A model generated the notes under the pieces. The model was not told the origin of the DNA. It made no database searches and saw only the letters and a program-made list of their open reading frames with translations. A DNA stretch of 64,000 nucleotides from Novosphingobium kaempferiae. Lineage in GTDB: Bacteria > Pseudomonadota > Alphaproteobacteria > Sphingomonadales > Sphingomonadaceae. The stretch lies in assembly GCF_021227995.1 (NCBI RefSeq), contig NZ_CP089301.1:1984001-2048000 (forward strand). The letters run 5' to 3'. Every line of letters starts with the position of its first letter. Positions within the stretch are counted from its first letter, which is position 1. The translations under genes were made by a program, and so were the position numbers. Below, in pieces: positions 40,874-49,752 of this stretch.

Positions 40874-42304
40874 ATGTCTGAACAGTTCGACTTCGACCTC
40901 TTCACGATTGGCGCCGGCTCCGGCGGCGTCGCCGGCTCGCGCCGAGCCGCCAGCTATGGCGCGCGCGTCGGCATTGCCGAGGACAGCCGCGTGGGCGGAA
41001 CCTGCGTTATCCGGGGATGCGTCCCCAAGAAGTTGCTCGTCTACGGCGCGCACGTCGCCGAGGAGATCGAGGAGGCCGCCGGCTTTGGCTGGACTATCAA
41101 GGATGCGACGTTTTCCTGGCCGAGCCTGATCGCGGCAAAGGACCGGGAGATCAATCGTCTCAACCGCATCTACCTCGGCATGCTCGAGAGCGCCGGTGTC
41201 GAGCTCGTCGAAGGACGCGGCCGGATCATCGCGCCCCACACCGTGCAGATCGACGACCGGATTGTGACGGCAAGAAATATCCTTGTGGCCACGGGCAGTC
41301 GCGCCGTTCTGCCGCCGGTTCCCGGTATCGAGTACGCAATCACCTCGAATGAGGCCCTTGATCTCCCAGCGCTTCCAAAGCGGATCGTCATCGTGGGCGG
41401 CGGCTACATCGGCGTCGAGTTCGCCGGCATCTTCAGTGGTCTCGGGAGCGAGGTGACAATCATCACCCGCGGCGATGGCCTGCTGAGGGGCTTCGATCCC
41501 GACGTCCGCGAACACTTGACAGGCGAATATGTCCAGTCCGGAATGAAGGTCTTCTCCGGTGCCGAGGTCGGCAGGATCGAGAAGGTCGGTGCTGGCGTCC
41601 GGGTACATCTCCAGAACTCTGCGACGGTGCTCGAAGCGGATGAAATCCTCTATGCGGTGGGCCGAGTCCCGAACACCGACGGGCTTGGGCTGGCCGAGGT
41701 CGGCGTCCGGCTTGGTGCCCGCAATGCCATCACCGTGGACGAATGGTCGCAGACCAACGTTGCGGGCATCTACGCCGTCGGCGACGCGACGAACCGGAAC
41801 AACCTCACGCCGGTCGCGATCGCCGAAGCGCGCGCCTTCGCGGAAACGGTGTTCAACGACAATCCCACGCAGTTCGATGGATCGCGTGCTCCCACCGCGG
41901 TCTTCAGCACGCCGCCCGTCGCAATGGTCGGATTGACCGAACCGCAGGCCGTGGAGCAGCGCCATGTGATCGATGTCTATCTCAGCCGGTTCCGCCCGCT
42001 GAAGCACGCCCTCAGCGGCAGCCAGCGGTGCATCGCGATGAAGCTGGTCGTCGACCGCGCCAGCGACGTTGTGCTGGGCGCCCACATGGTCGGCGCCGAT
42101 GCGGCCGAGATCATTCAGGGCATCGCAATCGCGATTGAGGCCGGTGCCACCAAGCGGCAGTTTGATCGGACCGTCGGGATTCACCCGAGTTCGGCCGAGG
42201 AGTTTGTCACGATGCGTGAGCGGGCAGTGCCGGTCCGCGTCGAGGATGAGCGGGCGAACGTGGCGGCGCCGTCAATGCCCGGATCGTCCGTTGTAGCCGC
42301 ATAG
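40874..42304 (+). CDS. gor: Glutathione-disulfide reductase
   Basis: A 476-aa FAD-dependent pyridine nucleotide-disulfide oxidoreductase. FAD site FTIGAGSGGVAGSRRAA; redox-active GGTCVIRGCVPKKL (Cys 44 and 49); NAD(P)H site IVIVGGGYIGVEFAGIF; second FAD motif GIYAVGDATNRNNLTPVA; dimer-interface active His in VGIHPSSAEEF. The VIRGCVPKK spelling is specific for glutathione reductase. It regenerates GSH for the two upstream GSTs. The ATG at 40874 is used; a TTG at 40862 is in frame and somewhat closer to GGAAG, so the start is uncertain by four residues. Confidence 0.93.
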   Translation: MSEQFDFDLFTIGAGSGGVAGSRRAASYGARVGIAEDSRVGGTCVIRGCVPKKLLVYGAHVAEEIEEAAGFGWTIKDATFSWPSLIAAKDREINRLNRIYLGMLESAGVELVEGRGRIIAPHTVQIDDRIVTARNILVATGSRAVLPPVPGIEYAITSNEALDLPALPKRIVIVGGGYIGVEFAGIFSGLGSEVTIITRGDGLLRGFDPDVREHLTGEYVQSGMKVFSGAEVGRIEKVGAGVRVHLQNSATVLEADEILYAVGRVPNTDGLGLAEVGVRLGARNAITVDEWSQTNVAGIYAVGDATNRNNLTPVAIAEARAFAETVFNDNPTQFDGSRAPTAVFSTPPVAMVGLTEPQAVEQRHVIDVYLSRFRPLKHALSGSQRCIAMKLVVDRASDVVLGAHMVGADAAEIIQGIAIAIEAGATKRQFDRTVGIHPSSAEEFVTMRERAVPVRVEDERANVAAPSMPGSSVVAA

Positions 42305-42322
42305 GAAGCAGGAAAGTATTCG

Positions 42323-42772
42323 ATGATGATGTCTTCCTTCTTCCCATTCCCGCTCGATAGCTTCGTGAAGTGGGCTGAGCCGCCTGACGAGCCTGCGGCG
42401 AATGGGTTCGACGCCAGCCAGTTCACCGCTACCGAACTTCGGGTCATCGATCTGGCCCAACGTGAGGATACTACCCGCTACGCTTCCTCGCGTGGCTGGT
42501 TCGGTTGGGATGCCGACCAGTTGCGAGGCAGCCGGAGGTATAGCCCCCTTCCTGACCCGAGGCTGGAATCCCTCCGCGTCTTCTCGTCGCTCGCACGCCA
42601 CCGTTGCGACTGCGTCGAAGAAGGCGACGTGACGCGCCTCATCGATATGGGCTTCTCGCGAGACCAGGTCCACGCTCTACTGAACCATCTGCAGGGCCTA
42701 TGCAGCAATGCCCACTCGGGTGCGATTCCCTGTCGAAAGGCGGTCGGTTACTGCGGCCCCGAACTCGGTTGA
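42323..42772 (+). CDS. Hypothetical 149-aa protein
   Basis: Not recognised. It starts 19 nt after gor with an AGGAAGCAGGAAAG ribosome region and three successive ATGs (42323, 42326, 42329). The protein is predicted soluble, with Trp-rich RGWFGWDADQLRGSRRY, a helical VTRLIDMGFSRDQVHALLNHL segment that recalls UBA-like helices, and four Cys in the last third. Coding potential is good (strong ribosome site and continuous with the operon), but function cannot be assigned. Its place after gor suggests a thiol- or stress-linked role. Confidence 0.6.
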   Translation: MMMSSFFPFPLDSFVKWAEPPDEPAANGFDASQFTATELRVIDLAQREDTTRYASSRGWFGWDADQLRGSRRYSPLPDPRLESLRVFSSLARHRCDCVEEGDVTRLIDMGFSRDQVHALLNHLQGLCSNAHSGAIPCRKAVGYCGPELG

Positions 42773-42784
42773 GGCAAGCGCGCC

Positions 42785-43236
42785 ATGCCTGTTCTTTCGC
42801 CCTTTCTGGCCTTTGCAGTCACGATCGCCGCGGGCGCGAGCGCGACGATGCAGCAGGTCGTCAACGCGAGGTTGCGGGGCGAGATCGGTTCGCCGTGGTG
42901 GGCTGGCTTCATCAGCTACTTTGTTGGCATGGTCGCGATGCTGTTCGTGGCCCTTGCCGTCGAGGGCCTAAAGTCACCGGCCTCAGTCTTTGGACGTATC
43001 AATGGCTTTTCGTGGACAGGGGGCATGTTTGGGGCGATCTTCGTTTCTACTGCGGTACTCATGGTGCCACGCCTTGGTCTGCCCCGACCGTGGGCCTGAT
43101 CGTAGTGGGACAGCTCCTGCTGGCCGTCACTCTCGATCATTTCGGCATCCTGGGCATGTCGCGGCATCCCTTTGATCTGACGCGCCTCACCGGCGTGACG
43201 CTGTTGCTGTCCGGTGTCGTCCTCATCGGACGCTGA
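42785..43236 (+). pseudogene. DMT/DUF606 (YdcZ-like) transporter, frameshifted
   Basis: The first frame (42785-43099) encodes FLAFAVTIAAGASATMQQVVNARLRGEIGSP and GFISYFVGMVAMLFVALAV, typical of the DUF606/YdcZ family of drug-metabolite-type membrane proteins. It reaches STAVLMVPRLG at about 43078 and then runs into nonsense and a stop. The continuation, TVGLIVVGQLLLAVTLDHFG and LTGVTLLLSGVVLIGR, is open in another frame to 43236. Loss of a single base near 43078-43082 explains both. It is either a recent pseudogene or a sequencing error. The intact length would be about 150 aa. Confidence 0.8.
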
Positions 43237-43260
43237 ACCTCACATGCTCATGAGACCATT

Positions 43261-43390
43261 ATGACGTTCGATTGGGAAGGCGAGACCATCCATTATTCGT
43301 CGCAGGGCGACGGGCCTGCAGTCGTGTTCCTGCACGGTTTAGGCGGCAATTCCGAGAACTGGATCCTTCAGCGACGCCAACTCGTGGGTG
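43261..43390 (+). pseudogene. Alpha/beta-hydrolase, 5' fragment only
   Basis: About 43 residues (MTFDWEGETIHYSSQGDG, AVVFLHGLGGNSENW, ILQRRQL) form the start of an alpha/beta-hydrolase with the oxyanion-hole HGLGG. After about 43390 the similarity stops and the frame runs, without a stop codon, through the rpmD terminator and antisense to rpmD. The nucleophile elbow and all later motifs are missing. The break point falls right at the edge of the ribosomal operon, so this looks like a rearrangement junction. Confidence 0.75.
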
Positions 43391-43405
43391 CAAGCTCGGG
43401 GAGGA

Positions 43406-43438
43406 ATAAGAAAAGGCCCCGGCGTTTCCGCCGGGGCC
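43406..43438 (-). terminator. Intrinsic terminator of the S10/spc operon
   Basis: On the minus strand GGCCCCGGCG and CGCCGGGGCC form a perfect 10-bp stem closed by a GAAA tetraloop, followed by TTTTCTTATT. It ends transcription about 30 nt beyond the rpmD stop. Confidence 0.92.
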
Positions 43439-43469
43439 CTTCTGTATTCGTTGGCTCAGCCGGTAAGGC

Positions 43470-43646
43470 TCAGTCGACGATAGCAACCATGTGCGGAAGC
43501 TTGGCGATGGCACCGCGCACTTCGGCGGTGTCTTCCAGTTCCACGACGCGGTGCATCTTGCCGAGGCCAAGACCGATGAGGATCTTCTTCTGGCTCTCGG
43601 GGCGACGGATCGGCGAACCGATCTGCTTGATCTTGATCTTCGCCAT
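43470..43646 (-). CDS. rpmD: 50S ribosomal protein L30
   Basis: A 58-aa protein, [20 protein letters not shown] at the start, then [19 protein letters not shown] and the closing PHMVAIVD, matching L30 throughout. It assembles near the 5S/23S region of the large subunit. It starts 5 nt after the rpsE stop and is the last gene of the operon here. Usually rplO and secY follow rpmD, but here a terminator follows directly. Confidence 0.95.
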   Translation of the reverse strand: MAKIKIKQIGSPIRRPESQKKILIGLGLGKMHRVVELEDTAEVRGAIAKLPHMVAIVD

Positions 43647-43651
43647 GATGC

Positions 43652-44383
43652 TTACTCCACGATGGCTTCGGCGGCGGCCTCGGCCTCCACCTCGGAAGCG
43701 CCACCGCGACCAAGCAGGTCAGCGACCTTCTTGCCACGACGCTGGGCAACCGACTTCGGCGAAGTCTGGTCGGTCAGCGCGTCGAAGGTGGCGCGGATCA
43801 TGTTGTACGGGTTCGAGGTGCCCACCGACTTGGTGACGACGTCAGCGACGCCCAGGCTCTCGAACACGGCGCGCATCGGACCACCGGCGATGATGCCCGT
43901 ACCGGCCGGAGCCGTGCGGACGTTCACCTTGCCAGCGCCGAAGTGGCCCTTGCCGTCGTGATGGAGGGTACGACCCTCCTTCAGAGCGACGCGGATCATC
44001 TTCTTCTTGGCCGAGGCAGTCGCCTTGGTGATCGCTTCGGGGACTTCGCGGGCCTTCGAGTGACCGAAGCCCACGCGACCCTTGCCGTCACCGACGACGA
44101 CCAGAGCTGCGAAGCCGAAGCGCTTGCCGCCCTTCACGGTCTTCGAAACGCGGTTGATGTGGACGAGCTTCTCGATGAGCTCCTCGCCCTGTTCTTCCTC
44201 GTTGCGCGGACCGCCACGACGGTCGTCACGACGGCCACGGCCACCGCGATCGCCGCCACGGTCGTTGCCGCCACGGCCACGGCCGCCACGACCACGTCCA
44301 CCTTCGCGGCCACCCTCGAAGGGAGCGCCGCCCTGGGGGGCTTCAGCCGCAACCGGCTGCTGGTTGTTGTTTTCGTCGGCCAT
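43652..44383 (-). CDS. rpsE: 30S ribosomal protein S5 with RG-rich N-terminal extension
   Basis: A 243-aa S5. The core begins at about residue 68 ([40 protein letters not shown]) and contains the family's double-stranded-RNA-binding fold and C-terminal domain. It needs S4 and S8 contacts and acts in decoding fidelity. The first ~65 residues are an added low-complexity arm with many Arg-Gly repeats ([18 protein letters not shown]), plus a C-terminal Ala/Glu tail, so it is much longer than the ~166-aa E. coli protein. Similar arms occur in sphingomonads. Confidence 0.95.
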   Translation of the reverse strand: MADENNNQQPVAAEAPQGGAPFEGGREGGRGRGGRGRGGNDRGGDRGGRGRRDDRRGGPRNEEEQGEELIEKLVHINRVSKTVKGGKRFGFAALVVVGDGKGRVGFGHSKAREVPEAITKATASAKKKMIRVALKEGRTLHHDGKGHFGAGKVNVRTAPAGTGIIAGGPMRAVFESLGVADVVTKSVGTSNPYNMIRATFDALTDQTSPKSVAQRRGKKVADLLGRGGASEVEAEAAAEAIVE

Positions 44384-44385
44384 GA

Positions 44386-44724
44386 TCAGAACTCCAGCCC
44401 GCCTTCACGGGCGGCTTCGGCCAGCGCCTTGACGCGACCGTGGTACAGGAAGCCACCGCGGTCGAACACGACCGAGGTAACGCCCGCCTTCTTGGCGGCC
44501 TCGGCGAGTTCCTTGCCAACGCGGGTCGCGGCGTCGAGGTCGGTGCCCTTGGCGCCCAGCGTGTTGGCTGCAGCGACGGTGTGGCCCTGCGCATCGTCGA
44601 TGATCTGCGCATAGATGTGACGGCCGGTGCGATGCACCGACAGACGGGGACGACCACCCGAACGGGCCTTGAGCGCGGTGCGAACGCGGCGCGCGCGGCG
44701 ATCGAAGAGAGACAGCTTTGCCAT
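44386..44724 (-). CDS. rplR: 50S ribosomal protein L18
   Basis: A 112-aa 5S rRNA-binding protein: [57 protein letters not shown] and AREGGLEF at the end. Its ATG shares one base with the rplF stop (TAATG), which indicates coupled translation. Confidence 0.96.
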   Translation of the reverse strand: MAKLSLFDRRARRVRTALKARSGGRPRLSVHRTGRHIYAQIIDDAQGHTVAAANTLGAKGTDLDAATRVGKELAEAAKKAGVTSVVFDRGGFLYHGRVKALAEAAREGGLEF

Positions 44725-45257
44725 TACTTCTTCTTCCCTTCCTTGCGGAAGATGTACTCGCCACGATAGGCGATACCCTTGCCCTTGTAGGGCTCGGGCT
44801 TGCGCCAGCGGCGAATCTCGGCCGCAAGCTGGCCGACCTTCTGCTTGTCGATGCCGGAGATTTCGACCGTGGTGTTATCCGGGGTCTTGACCTCGATGCC
44901 TTCCGGCACGGCGATGTCCACGTCGTGCGAATAGCCGAGCTGCAGCTTCAGGGTCTTGCCCTGAGAGTTGGCACGGTAGCCGACGCCCTTGATGTCGAGG
45001 ATCTTGGTGAAGCCGTTCGTGACGCCTTCGATCAGATTCGACACCAGGGTGCGCTGGAGGCCCCAGTGGCTGCGCGACTGCTTCGACTGCCCGACGGGCT
45101 GCACGGCGATCGAACCATCTTCCACCGCGTAGGTGACCTGGTCCGACAGGCTCAGGGTCAGGGTGCCCTTGGGGCCCTTCACCGAGAGAACGCCGTTGTC
45201 GATGTTGGCGGTGACGCCGCTAGGAACGGTCACCGGCTTCTTACCGATGCGGCTCAT
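44724..45257 (-). CDS. rplF: 50S ribosomal protein L6
   Basis: A 177-aa L6: [58 protein letters not shown], and the signature [20 protein letters not shown]. It sits near the factor-binding site of the large subunit. The start overlaps the rpsH stop region by one base. Confidence 0.96.
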   Translation of the reverse strand: MSRIGKKPVTVPSGVTANIDNGVLSVKGPKGTLTLSLSDQVTYAVEDGSIAVQPVGQSKQSRSHWGLQRTLVSNLIEGVTNGFTKILDIKGVGYRANSQGKTLKLQLGYSHDVDIAVPEGIEVKTPDNTTVEISGIDKQKVGQLAAEIRRWRKPEPYKGKGIAYRGEYIFRKEGKKK

Positions 45258-45652
45258 TAGAACACCTCCGCCAGCACTTCGCCGCCGACGTTCTGCGCGC
45301 GGGCTTCGGCATCCGAAAGCACGCCGCGGGGCGTCGAGACGATGGTGATGCCAAGGCCGTTGCGCACAACCGGGAGTTCCTTCGAACCCGAGTAGACGCG
45401 GCGGCCGGGCTTGGAGACACGAGCGATGTGCTTGATGGCGGCTTCGCCCTCGAAGTACTTCAGCTCGATGCGCAGCTGCGGGTGGGCGCCGGTGGCGTCG
45501 TCGGAGAAGCCACGGATGTAGCCTTCACGCTGGAGGACTTCCAGGACGCGCGCACGCAGCTTCGAGGCCGGCGACAGGACGGAGTCCTTCTTCGCCTGCT
45601 GGCCGTTGCGGATGCGGGTGAGCATATCACCCAGGGGATCGGTCAATGCCAT
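45257..45652 (-). CDS. rpsH: 30S ribosomal protein S8
   Basis: A 131-aa S8: [58 protein letters not shown] core and [20 protein letters not shown] at the end. It binds the central domain of 16S rRNA. In enterobacteria S8 also represses the spc operon; whether that applies here is unknown. Confidence 0.96.
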   Translation of the reverse strand: MALTDPLGDMLTRIRNGQQAKKDSVLSPASKLRARVLEVLQREGYIRGFSDDATGAHPQLRIELKYFEGEAAIKHIARVSKPGRRVYSGSKELPVVRNGLGITIVSTPRGVLSDAEARAQNVGGEVLAEVF

Positions 45653-45664
45653 TGCTTCTAACCC

Positions 45665-45970
45665 TTACCAGCTCGACTTGGTCACGCCGGGGATCATGCC
45701 CTTGTTGGCAAGATCACGCAGCTCGACGCGGCACAGGCCGAACTTGCGGTAATAACCGCGCGGACGGCCGGTCGTGGCGCAGCGGTTGCGAACCCGGGTC
45801 GGGTTGCCGTTGCGCGGAATCTCGGCCAGCTTCAGGCGAGCAATGAGACGCTCGGTTTCATCGAGCGATTCATCGTCAGCGACCGCCTTGAGGCGCTCGT
45901 ACTTGCCTGCATACTTCTTGACGAGCTTCTTGCGACGCTCGTTCTTGTTCACGGAACTCAGTTTCGCCAT
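45665..45970 (-). CDS. rpsN: 30S ribosomal protein S14, zinc-free type
   Basis: A 101-aa long-form S14. It lacks the CxxC pairs of the short zinc-ribbon form, having only isolated Cys in [20 protein letters not shown] and [17 protein letters not shown]. It binds the 3' domain of 16S rRNA. With the Zur-type loci at the left of the window, the zinc-independent form means no ribosomal zinc is needed at this site. Confidence 0.96.
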   Translation of the reverse strand: MAKLSSVNKNERRKKLVKKYAGKYERLKAVADDESLDETERLIARLKLAEIPRNGNPTRVRNRCATTGRPRGYYRKFGLCRVELRDLANKGMIPGVTKSSW

Positions 45971-45996
45971 GGACTTAAGCTCTCTTCCTCAGCGGC

Positions 45997-46578
45997 TCAC
46001 GCCGCTTCCTTCTGTTCCGACTCTTCAGCCGGGAACGGGAAACCGAACAGACGCAGCAGCTCGCGCGCTTCGTCGTCGGTCTTCGCGGTGGTGGTCACGA
46101 TGATGTCCATGCCGCGAACCTTGTCGATCTTGTCGTAGCTGATCTCCGGGAAGATGATCTGCTCCTTCAGGCCCATGGCGTAGTTGCCACGGCCGTCGAA
46201 CGACTTGGGGTTCAGGCCACGGAAGTCGCGGATGCGGGGCATCGCGATCGTGACGAGACGATCGAGGAACTCGTACATGCGCTCGCGGCGGAGCGTCACC
46301 TTGCAGCCGATCGGCATGCCTTCACGCAGCTTGAACTGCGCGATCGACTTGCGGGCCTTGGTGATGACGGGCTTCTGACCGGCGATGGCTTCCATCTCGG
46401 CAGCGGCGGTCTGGACCTTCTTCTTGTCCTGGCTCGCCTCGCCGACGCCCATGTTGAGCGTGATCTTCTCGATCTTCGGGATTTCCATCACGTTCTTGTA
46501 ACCGAACTTCTCGGTCATCGCCTTCGCGATTTCAGCGTCGAACTTGGTACGCAGACGCGGAGTGTACTGCTCAGCCAT
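45997..46578 (-). CDS. rplE: 50S ribosomal protein L5
   Basis: A 193-aa L5: [60 protein letters not shown] and [20 protein letters not shown]. It binds 5S rRNA and the P-site tRNA. A short acidic tail ([11 protein letters not shown]) extends the C-terminus. It overlaps rplX by 8 nt. Confidence 0.96.
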   Translation of the reverse strand: MAEQYTPRLRTKFDAEIAKAMTEKFGYKNVMEIPKIEKITLNMGVGEASQDKKKVQTAAAEMEAIAGQKPVITKARKSIAQFKLREGMPIGCKVTLRRERMYEFLDRLVTIAMPRIRDFRGLNPKSFDGRGNYAMGLKEQIIFPEISYDKIDKVRGMDIIVTTTAKTDDEARELLRLFGFPFPAEESEQKEAA

Positions 46579-46888
46579 CGATGGTCTCCCCGGACTTCAC
46601 GGCCACGCGGACCTTGACGCCGTCCTTGGTTTCGAAGCGAACGCGGGTCGGCTTGCCGTCCTTGTCCGCGATCGCGATCTTGCTGATCGCCATCGGCGCC
46701 GGAACGCGGTCGATGCCGCCCTGCGGGTTCGCCTGGGTCGGCTTGCGGTGCTTGGTCGCGACGTTCACGCCCTCGACGACGACCTTGCCGTCCTTCGGGA
46801 GAACCTGGAGCACGGTGCCGGTGCGGCCCTTGTCCTTGCCGGACAGGACGACGACGGCATCACCCTTCTTGATCTTAGCGGCGGCCAT
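46571..46888 (-). CDS. rplX: 50S ribosomal protein L24
   Basis: A 105-aa L24: [20 protein letters not shown] (KOW motif), [20 protein letters not shown] and [20 protein letters not shown]. It initiates large-subunit assembly. The start is ATG 46888, which shares one base with the rplN stop; the longer frame to 47371 is antisense-like and rejected. Confidence 0.96.
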   Translation of the reverse strand: MAAAKIKKGDAVVVLSGKDKGRTGTVLQVLPKDGKVVVEGVNVATKHRKPTQANPQGGIDRVPAPMAISKIAIADKDGKPTRVRFETKDGVKVRVAVKSGETIDG

Positions 46889-47256
46889 TACAGCACCTCC
46901 GGCGCGAGCGAGATGATCTTCATGAAGCCGCGGCCGCGCAGTTCGCGCACCACGGGGCCGAAGATACGGGTGCCGATCGGCTCCTCGTTCTTGTTGATCA
47001 GCACGGCAGCGTTGCTGTCGAAGCGGATCACGCTGCCGTCCGTGCGGCGCACGTCCTTGCGGGTGCGCACGATCACGGCACGGTGAACGTCGCCCTTCTT
47101 GACGCGAGCGCGGGGCTGCGCCTCCTTGATCGACACCACGATGATGTCGCCGACGCCGGCGAAACGACGCTTGGAGCCACCCAGTACCTTGATGCACTGG
47201 ACGCGCTTCGCGCCGCTGTTGTCCGCCACGTCGAGATTGGATTGCATCTGGATCAT
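46888..47256 (-). CDS. rplN: 50S ribosomal protein L14
   Basis: A 122-aa L14: [59 protein letters not shown] core and [20 protein letters not shown]. It forms part of the subunit interface. It is separated from rpsQ by a 195-nt spacer, unlike the other tightly packed genes. Confidence 0.96.
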   Translation of the reverse strand: MIQMQSNLDVADNSGAKRVQCIKVLGGSKRRFAGVGDIIVVSIKEAQPRARVKKGDVHRAVIVRTRKDVRRTDGSVIRFDSNAAVLINKNEEPIGTRIFGPVVRELRGRGFMKIISLAPEVL

Positions 47257-47451
47257 CGATCCGAGTCCTTCTCATCTGGCTTGCCGGAACCAGTCCGGCA
47301 GTTCCTAAAAAGACAGGCCCCCGAAGAGGCCCGAGTCGCCCTGCGCGGGCGAAGGCGGCCCTTTGCCGCATTCACCCGCGAAGGTCAACACTTGTGTCAG
47401 GTAAGGCCAAAGCCGGGAACCGCAGTCCCCGGCTTCGATCTCAGTCGAGGA
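47257..47451. other. 195-nt spacer between rpsQ and rplN
   Basis: No gene. On the minus strand AAGCCGGG and CCCGGCTT (47410-47417 with 47428-47435) form an 8-bp stem with a 10-base loop shortly after the rpsQ stop, and a second GC-rich hairpin-like region lies near 47310-47350. It may hold an internal terminator or processing site and a promoter for the rplN-rpmD half. Confidence 0.45.
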
Positions 47452-47721
47452 TCAAACCTCGGCTTCGAGCGCCGTACCCTTGCTCGCCTGAAGACGATCA
47501 AGAACCTTCCAGGTCTTGGTCTTCGAGTACGGAGCCGTCTCCTCGATCCGGACCTTCTCGCCGGTCTTGAAGGCGTTGTCCTCGTCGTGGGCGTGGTACT
47601 TCTTCGAGCGGCGGATGATCTTCCCGTAGAGGGGGTGCTTCACCTTGCGCTCGACGAGCACGGTCACGGTCTTGTCCGTCTTGTCGGAGACGACGGTCCC
47701 GCTAAGAATACGCTTGGGCAT
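47452..47721 (-). CDS. rpsQ: 30S ribosomal protein S17
   Basis: An 89-aa S17: [40 protein letters not shown] and the [18 protein letters not shown] segment. It is an OB-fold protein that binds 16S rRNA early in assembly. It follows rpmC after 11 nt. Confidence 0.96.
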   Translation of the reverse strand: MPKRILSGTVVSDKTDKTVTVLVERKVKHPLYGKIIRRSKKYHAHDEDNAFKTGEKVRIEETAPYSKTKTWKVLDRLQASKGTALEAEV

Positions 47722-47732
47722 CGTGTTTCTCC

Positions 47733-47936
47733 TTACGCCTTCGCCGCGGCGGAACGCTCAGCCTGGAGCGTCTTGATGCGGGCGATGTCGCGACGGACTT
47801 CCTTGATGCGTGCCGGGGCCTCGAGCTGGCTCGTGGCGGCCTGGAAACGCAGGTTGAACTGCTCGCGCTTGAGATCGACGAGGTCAGCGGTCAGCTGGTC
47901 GTCGGTCTTGGCGCGAAGATCTTCGGTCTTGGCCAT
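47733..47936 (-). CDS. rpmC: 50S ribosomal protein L29
   Basis: A 67-aa L29: [40 protein letters not shown] and [16 protein letters not shown], the expected two-helix hairpin. It lies at the peptide exit tunnel. It shares one base with the rplP stop. Confidence 0.96.
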   Translation of the reverse strand: MAKTEDLRAKTDDQLTADLVDLKREQFNLRFQAATSQLEAPARIKEVRRDIARIKTLQAERSAAAKA

Positions 47937-48370
47937 TATTCGCCTCCCAGGTGGGTAGTGTCACCCAGGCGGGCGACGACCTTGGTCTTGATCGGCAGCT
48001 TCATCGCAGCGCGGCTGAAAGCCTCTGCGGCGAGCGGACCGGCAACACCGTCGACTTCGAACAGGATACGGCCGGGCTTGACGCGGGCCGCCCAGTATTC
48101 GACCGAACCCTTGCCCTTACCCTGACGGACTTCGGCAGGCTTCTTCGAAACCGGCACGTCCGGGAAGACGCGGATCCAGAGACGACCCTGGCGCTTGAGG
48201 TGACGGGTGATCGCGCGGCGGGCCGCTTCGATCTGGCGGGCGGTGATCCGCTCCGGCTCCATGGCCTTGAGGCCGTAGGAACCGAAGTTCAGATCGGTGC
48301 CACCCTTGGCGTCGCCCTTGATCCGGCCCTTGAAGGCCTTGCGGAACTTGGTCTTTTTAGGTTGCAGCAT
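47936..48370 (-). CDS. rplP: 50S ribosomal protein L16
   Basis: A 144-aa L16: [60 protein letters not shown] and [20 protein letters not shown]. It positions the A-site tRNA. It follows rpsC by 21 nt. Confidence 0.96.
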   Translation of the reverse strand: MLQPKKTKFRKAFKGRIKGDAKGGTDLNFGSYGLKAMEPERITARQIEAARRAITRHLKRQGRLWIRVFPDVPVSKKPAEVRQGKGKGSVEYWAARVKPGRILFEVDGVAGPLAAEAFSRAAMKLPIKTKVVARLGDTTHLGGE

Positions 48371-48391
48371 GGTGCTTCTCTAATCCTGGGA

Positions 48392-49087
48392 TCAGCGGGC
48401 CGGACGGACGCCGGAAGTCTGTGCTTCCATCATCAGTCGGTCCTGCGCCGTCGGGTCGTGGCCCAGGATCTCACCCTTGAAGACCCAGACCTTGATGCCG
48501 ATGATGCCATAGGCGGTCAGCGCCTCGGCGTCGGCATAGTCGATGTTCGCACGCAGCGTGTGAAGCGGCACGCGACCTTCGCGATACTGCTCGACGCGGG
48601 CGATTTCCGCACCGCCGAGACGGCCGCCGCACATGATCTTGATGCCTTCGGCACCCAGACGCATGGCCGACTGCATCGCGCGCTTCATCGCACGGCGGAA
48701 CGCCACGCGACGGATCAGCTGGTCCGCGATGCCCTGGGCGATCAGCTTCGCGTCGACTTCCGGCTTGCGGATTTCGACGATGTTCAGCTTCACTTCGCTC
48801 GAGGTCATCGTGGCGAGCTGCTTGCGCAGCTTCTCGATGTCCGCGCCCTTCTTGCCGATGATGACACCGGGACGGGCAGCGAAGATCGAGATGCGGCACA
48901 GCTTGGCCGGACGCTCGATCACCACCTTCGAGATCGCAGCCTGCGGCAGGGTCTCGATGATGAACTTGCGGATCTTGAGGTCTTCCTCAAGCAGCTTGCC
49001 GTAGTCCCGGCCTTCCGCGAACCAGCGGCTGTCCCAGGTACGGTTGATCTGCAGACGCAGACCGATCGGATTGCTCTTATGACCCAT
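48392..49087 (-). CDS. rpsC: 30S ribosomal protein S3
   Basis: A 231-aa S3: [20 protein letters not shown], the KH-domain [20 protein letters not shown] and the C-terminal [20 protein letters not shown]. It contributes to the mRNA entry channel. A three-base gap separates it from rplV. Confidence 0.96.
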   Translation of the reverse strand: MGHKSNPIGLRLQINRTWDSRWFAEGRDYGKLLEEDLKIRKFIIETLPQAAISKVVIERPAKLCRISIFAARPGVIIGKKGADIEKLRKQLATMTSSEVKLNIVEIRKPEVDAKLIAQGIADQLIRRVAFRRAMKRAMQSAMRLGAEGIKIMCGGRLGGAEIARVEQYREGRVPLHTLRANIDYADAEALTAYGIIGIKVWVFKGEILGHDPTAQDRLMMEAQTSGVRPAR

Positions 49088-49090
49088 GGA

Positions 49091-49468
49091 TCAGGCCTCC
49101 TCGACTTCGCGAACGACGATCCGCAGGCGCGAAAACGGCTTGAGGATGCGGGTGGACTTGCCGCGGCCACGAGCGTGGAAACGCTTCATGGTGACGGACT
49201 TGCCGACCGACGCCTCGGCGACGACGAGAGCGTCGACGTCGAGGTTGTGGTTGTTCTCCGCGTTGGCGATCGCCGAGGCGAGAACCTTGCGGGCGTCCAC
49301 CGCCATGGCCTTCTTGGAGAAGGCCAGGACGTTCATCGCGTCTTCGGCGCGCATGCCGCGGATGAGGGCAGCGACCAGGTTGAGCTTCTGGGCCGAACCA
49401 CGAATGTTCGTGTTGACCGCAAGAGCTTCCTTGTCACCTACGCGACGGGGTGCTGCTGGCTTGCTCAC
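49091..49468 (-). CDS. rplV: 50S ribosomal protein L22
   Basis: A 125-aa L22: [40 protein letters not shown] loop and [20 protein letters not shown]. The exit-tunnel hairpin is the [10 protein letters not shown] region. The start is GTG at 49468, overlapping the rpsS stop as GTGA. Confidence 0.96.
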   Translation of the reverse strand: MSKPAAPRRVGDKEALAVNTNIRGSAQKLNLVAALIRGMRAEDAMNVLAFSKKAMAVDARKVLASAIANAENNHNLDVDALVVAEASVGKSVTMKRFHARGRGKSTRILKPFSRLRIVVREVEEA

Positions 49469-49746
49469 TTGCGCTTGCCCTTCTTGTCGGCGGCGTGGCC
49501 GGGGAACGAGCGGGTGGGAGCGAACTCACCCAGCTTGTGACCGACCATGTCCTCGTTGACCGCAACGGGAATGAACTTGTGCCCGTTGTAGACCTGGAAG
49601 GTCAGACCAACGAACTGCGGGAGAATGGTGGAGCGACGCGACCAGGTCTTGATCGGACCAGCGCGGCTGCCGGCATCCTGCGCGACTTCGGCCTTCTTGA
49701 GAAGGTAGAGGTCGACGAAGGGGCCTTTCCAGACGGAACGTGCCAT
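49465..49746 (-). CDS. rpsS: 30S ribosomal protein S19
   Basis: A 93-aa S19: [60 protein letters not shown] and [20 protein letters not shown]. It sits in the 30S head next to S13. Six nt separate it from rplB. Confidence 0.96.
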   Translation of the reverse strand: MARSVWKGPFVDLYLLKKAEVAQDAGSRAGPIKTWSRRSTILPQFVGLTFQVYNGHKFIPVAVNEDMVGHKLGEFAPTRSFPGHAADKKGKRK

Positions 49747-49752
49747 CGTGAC

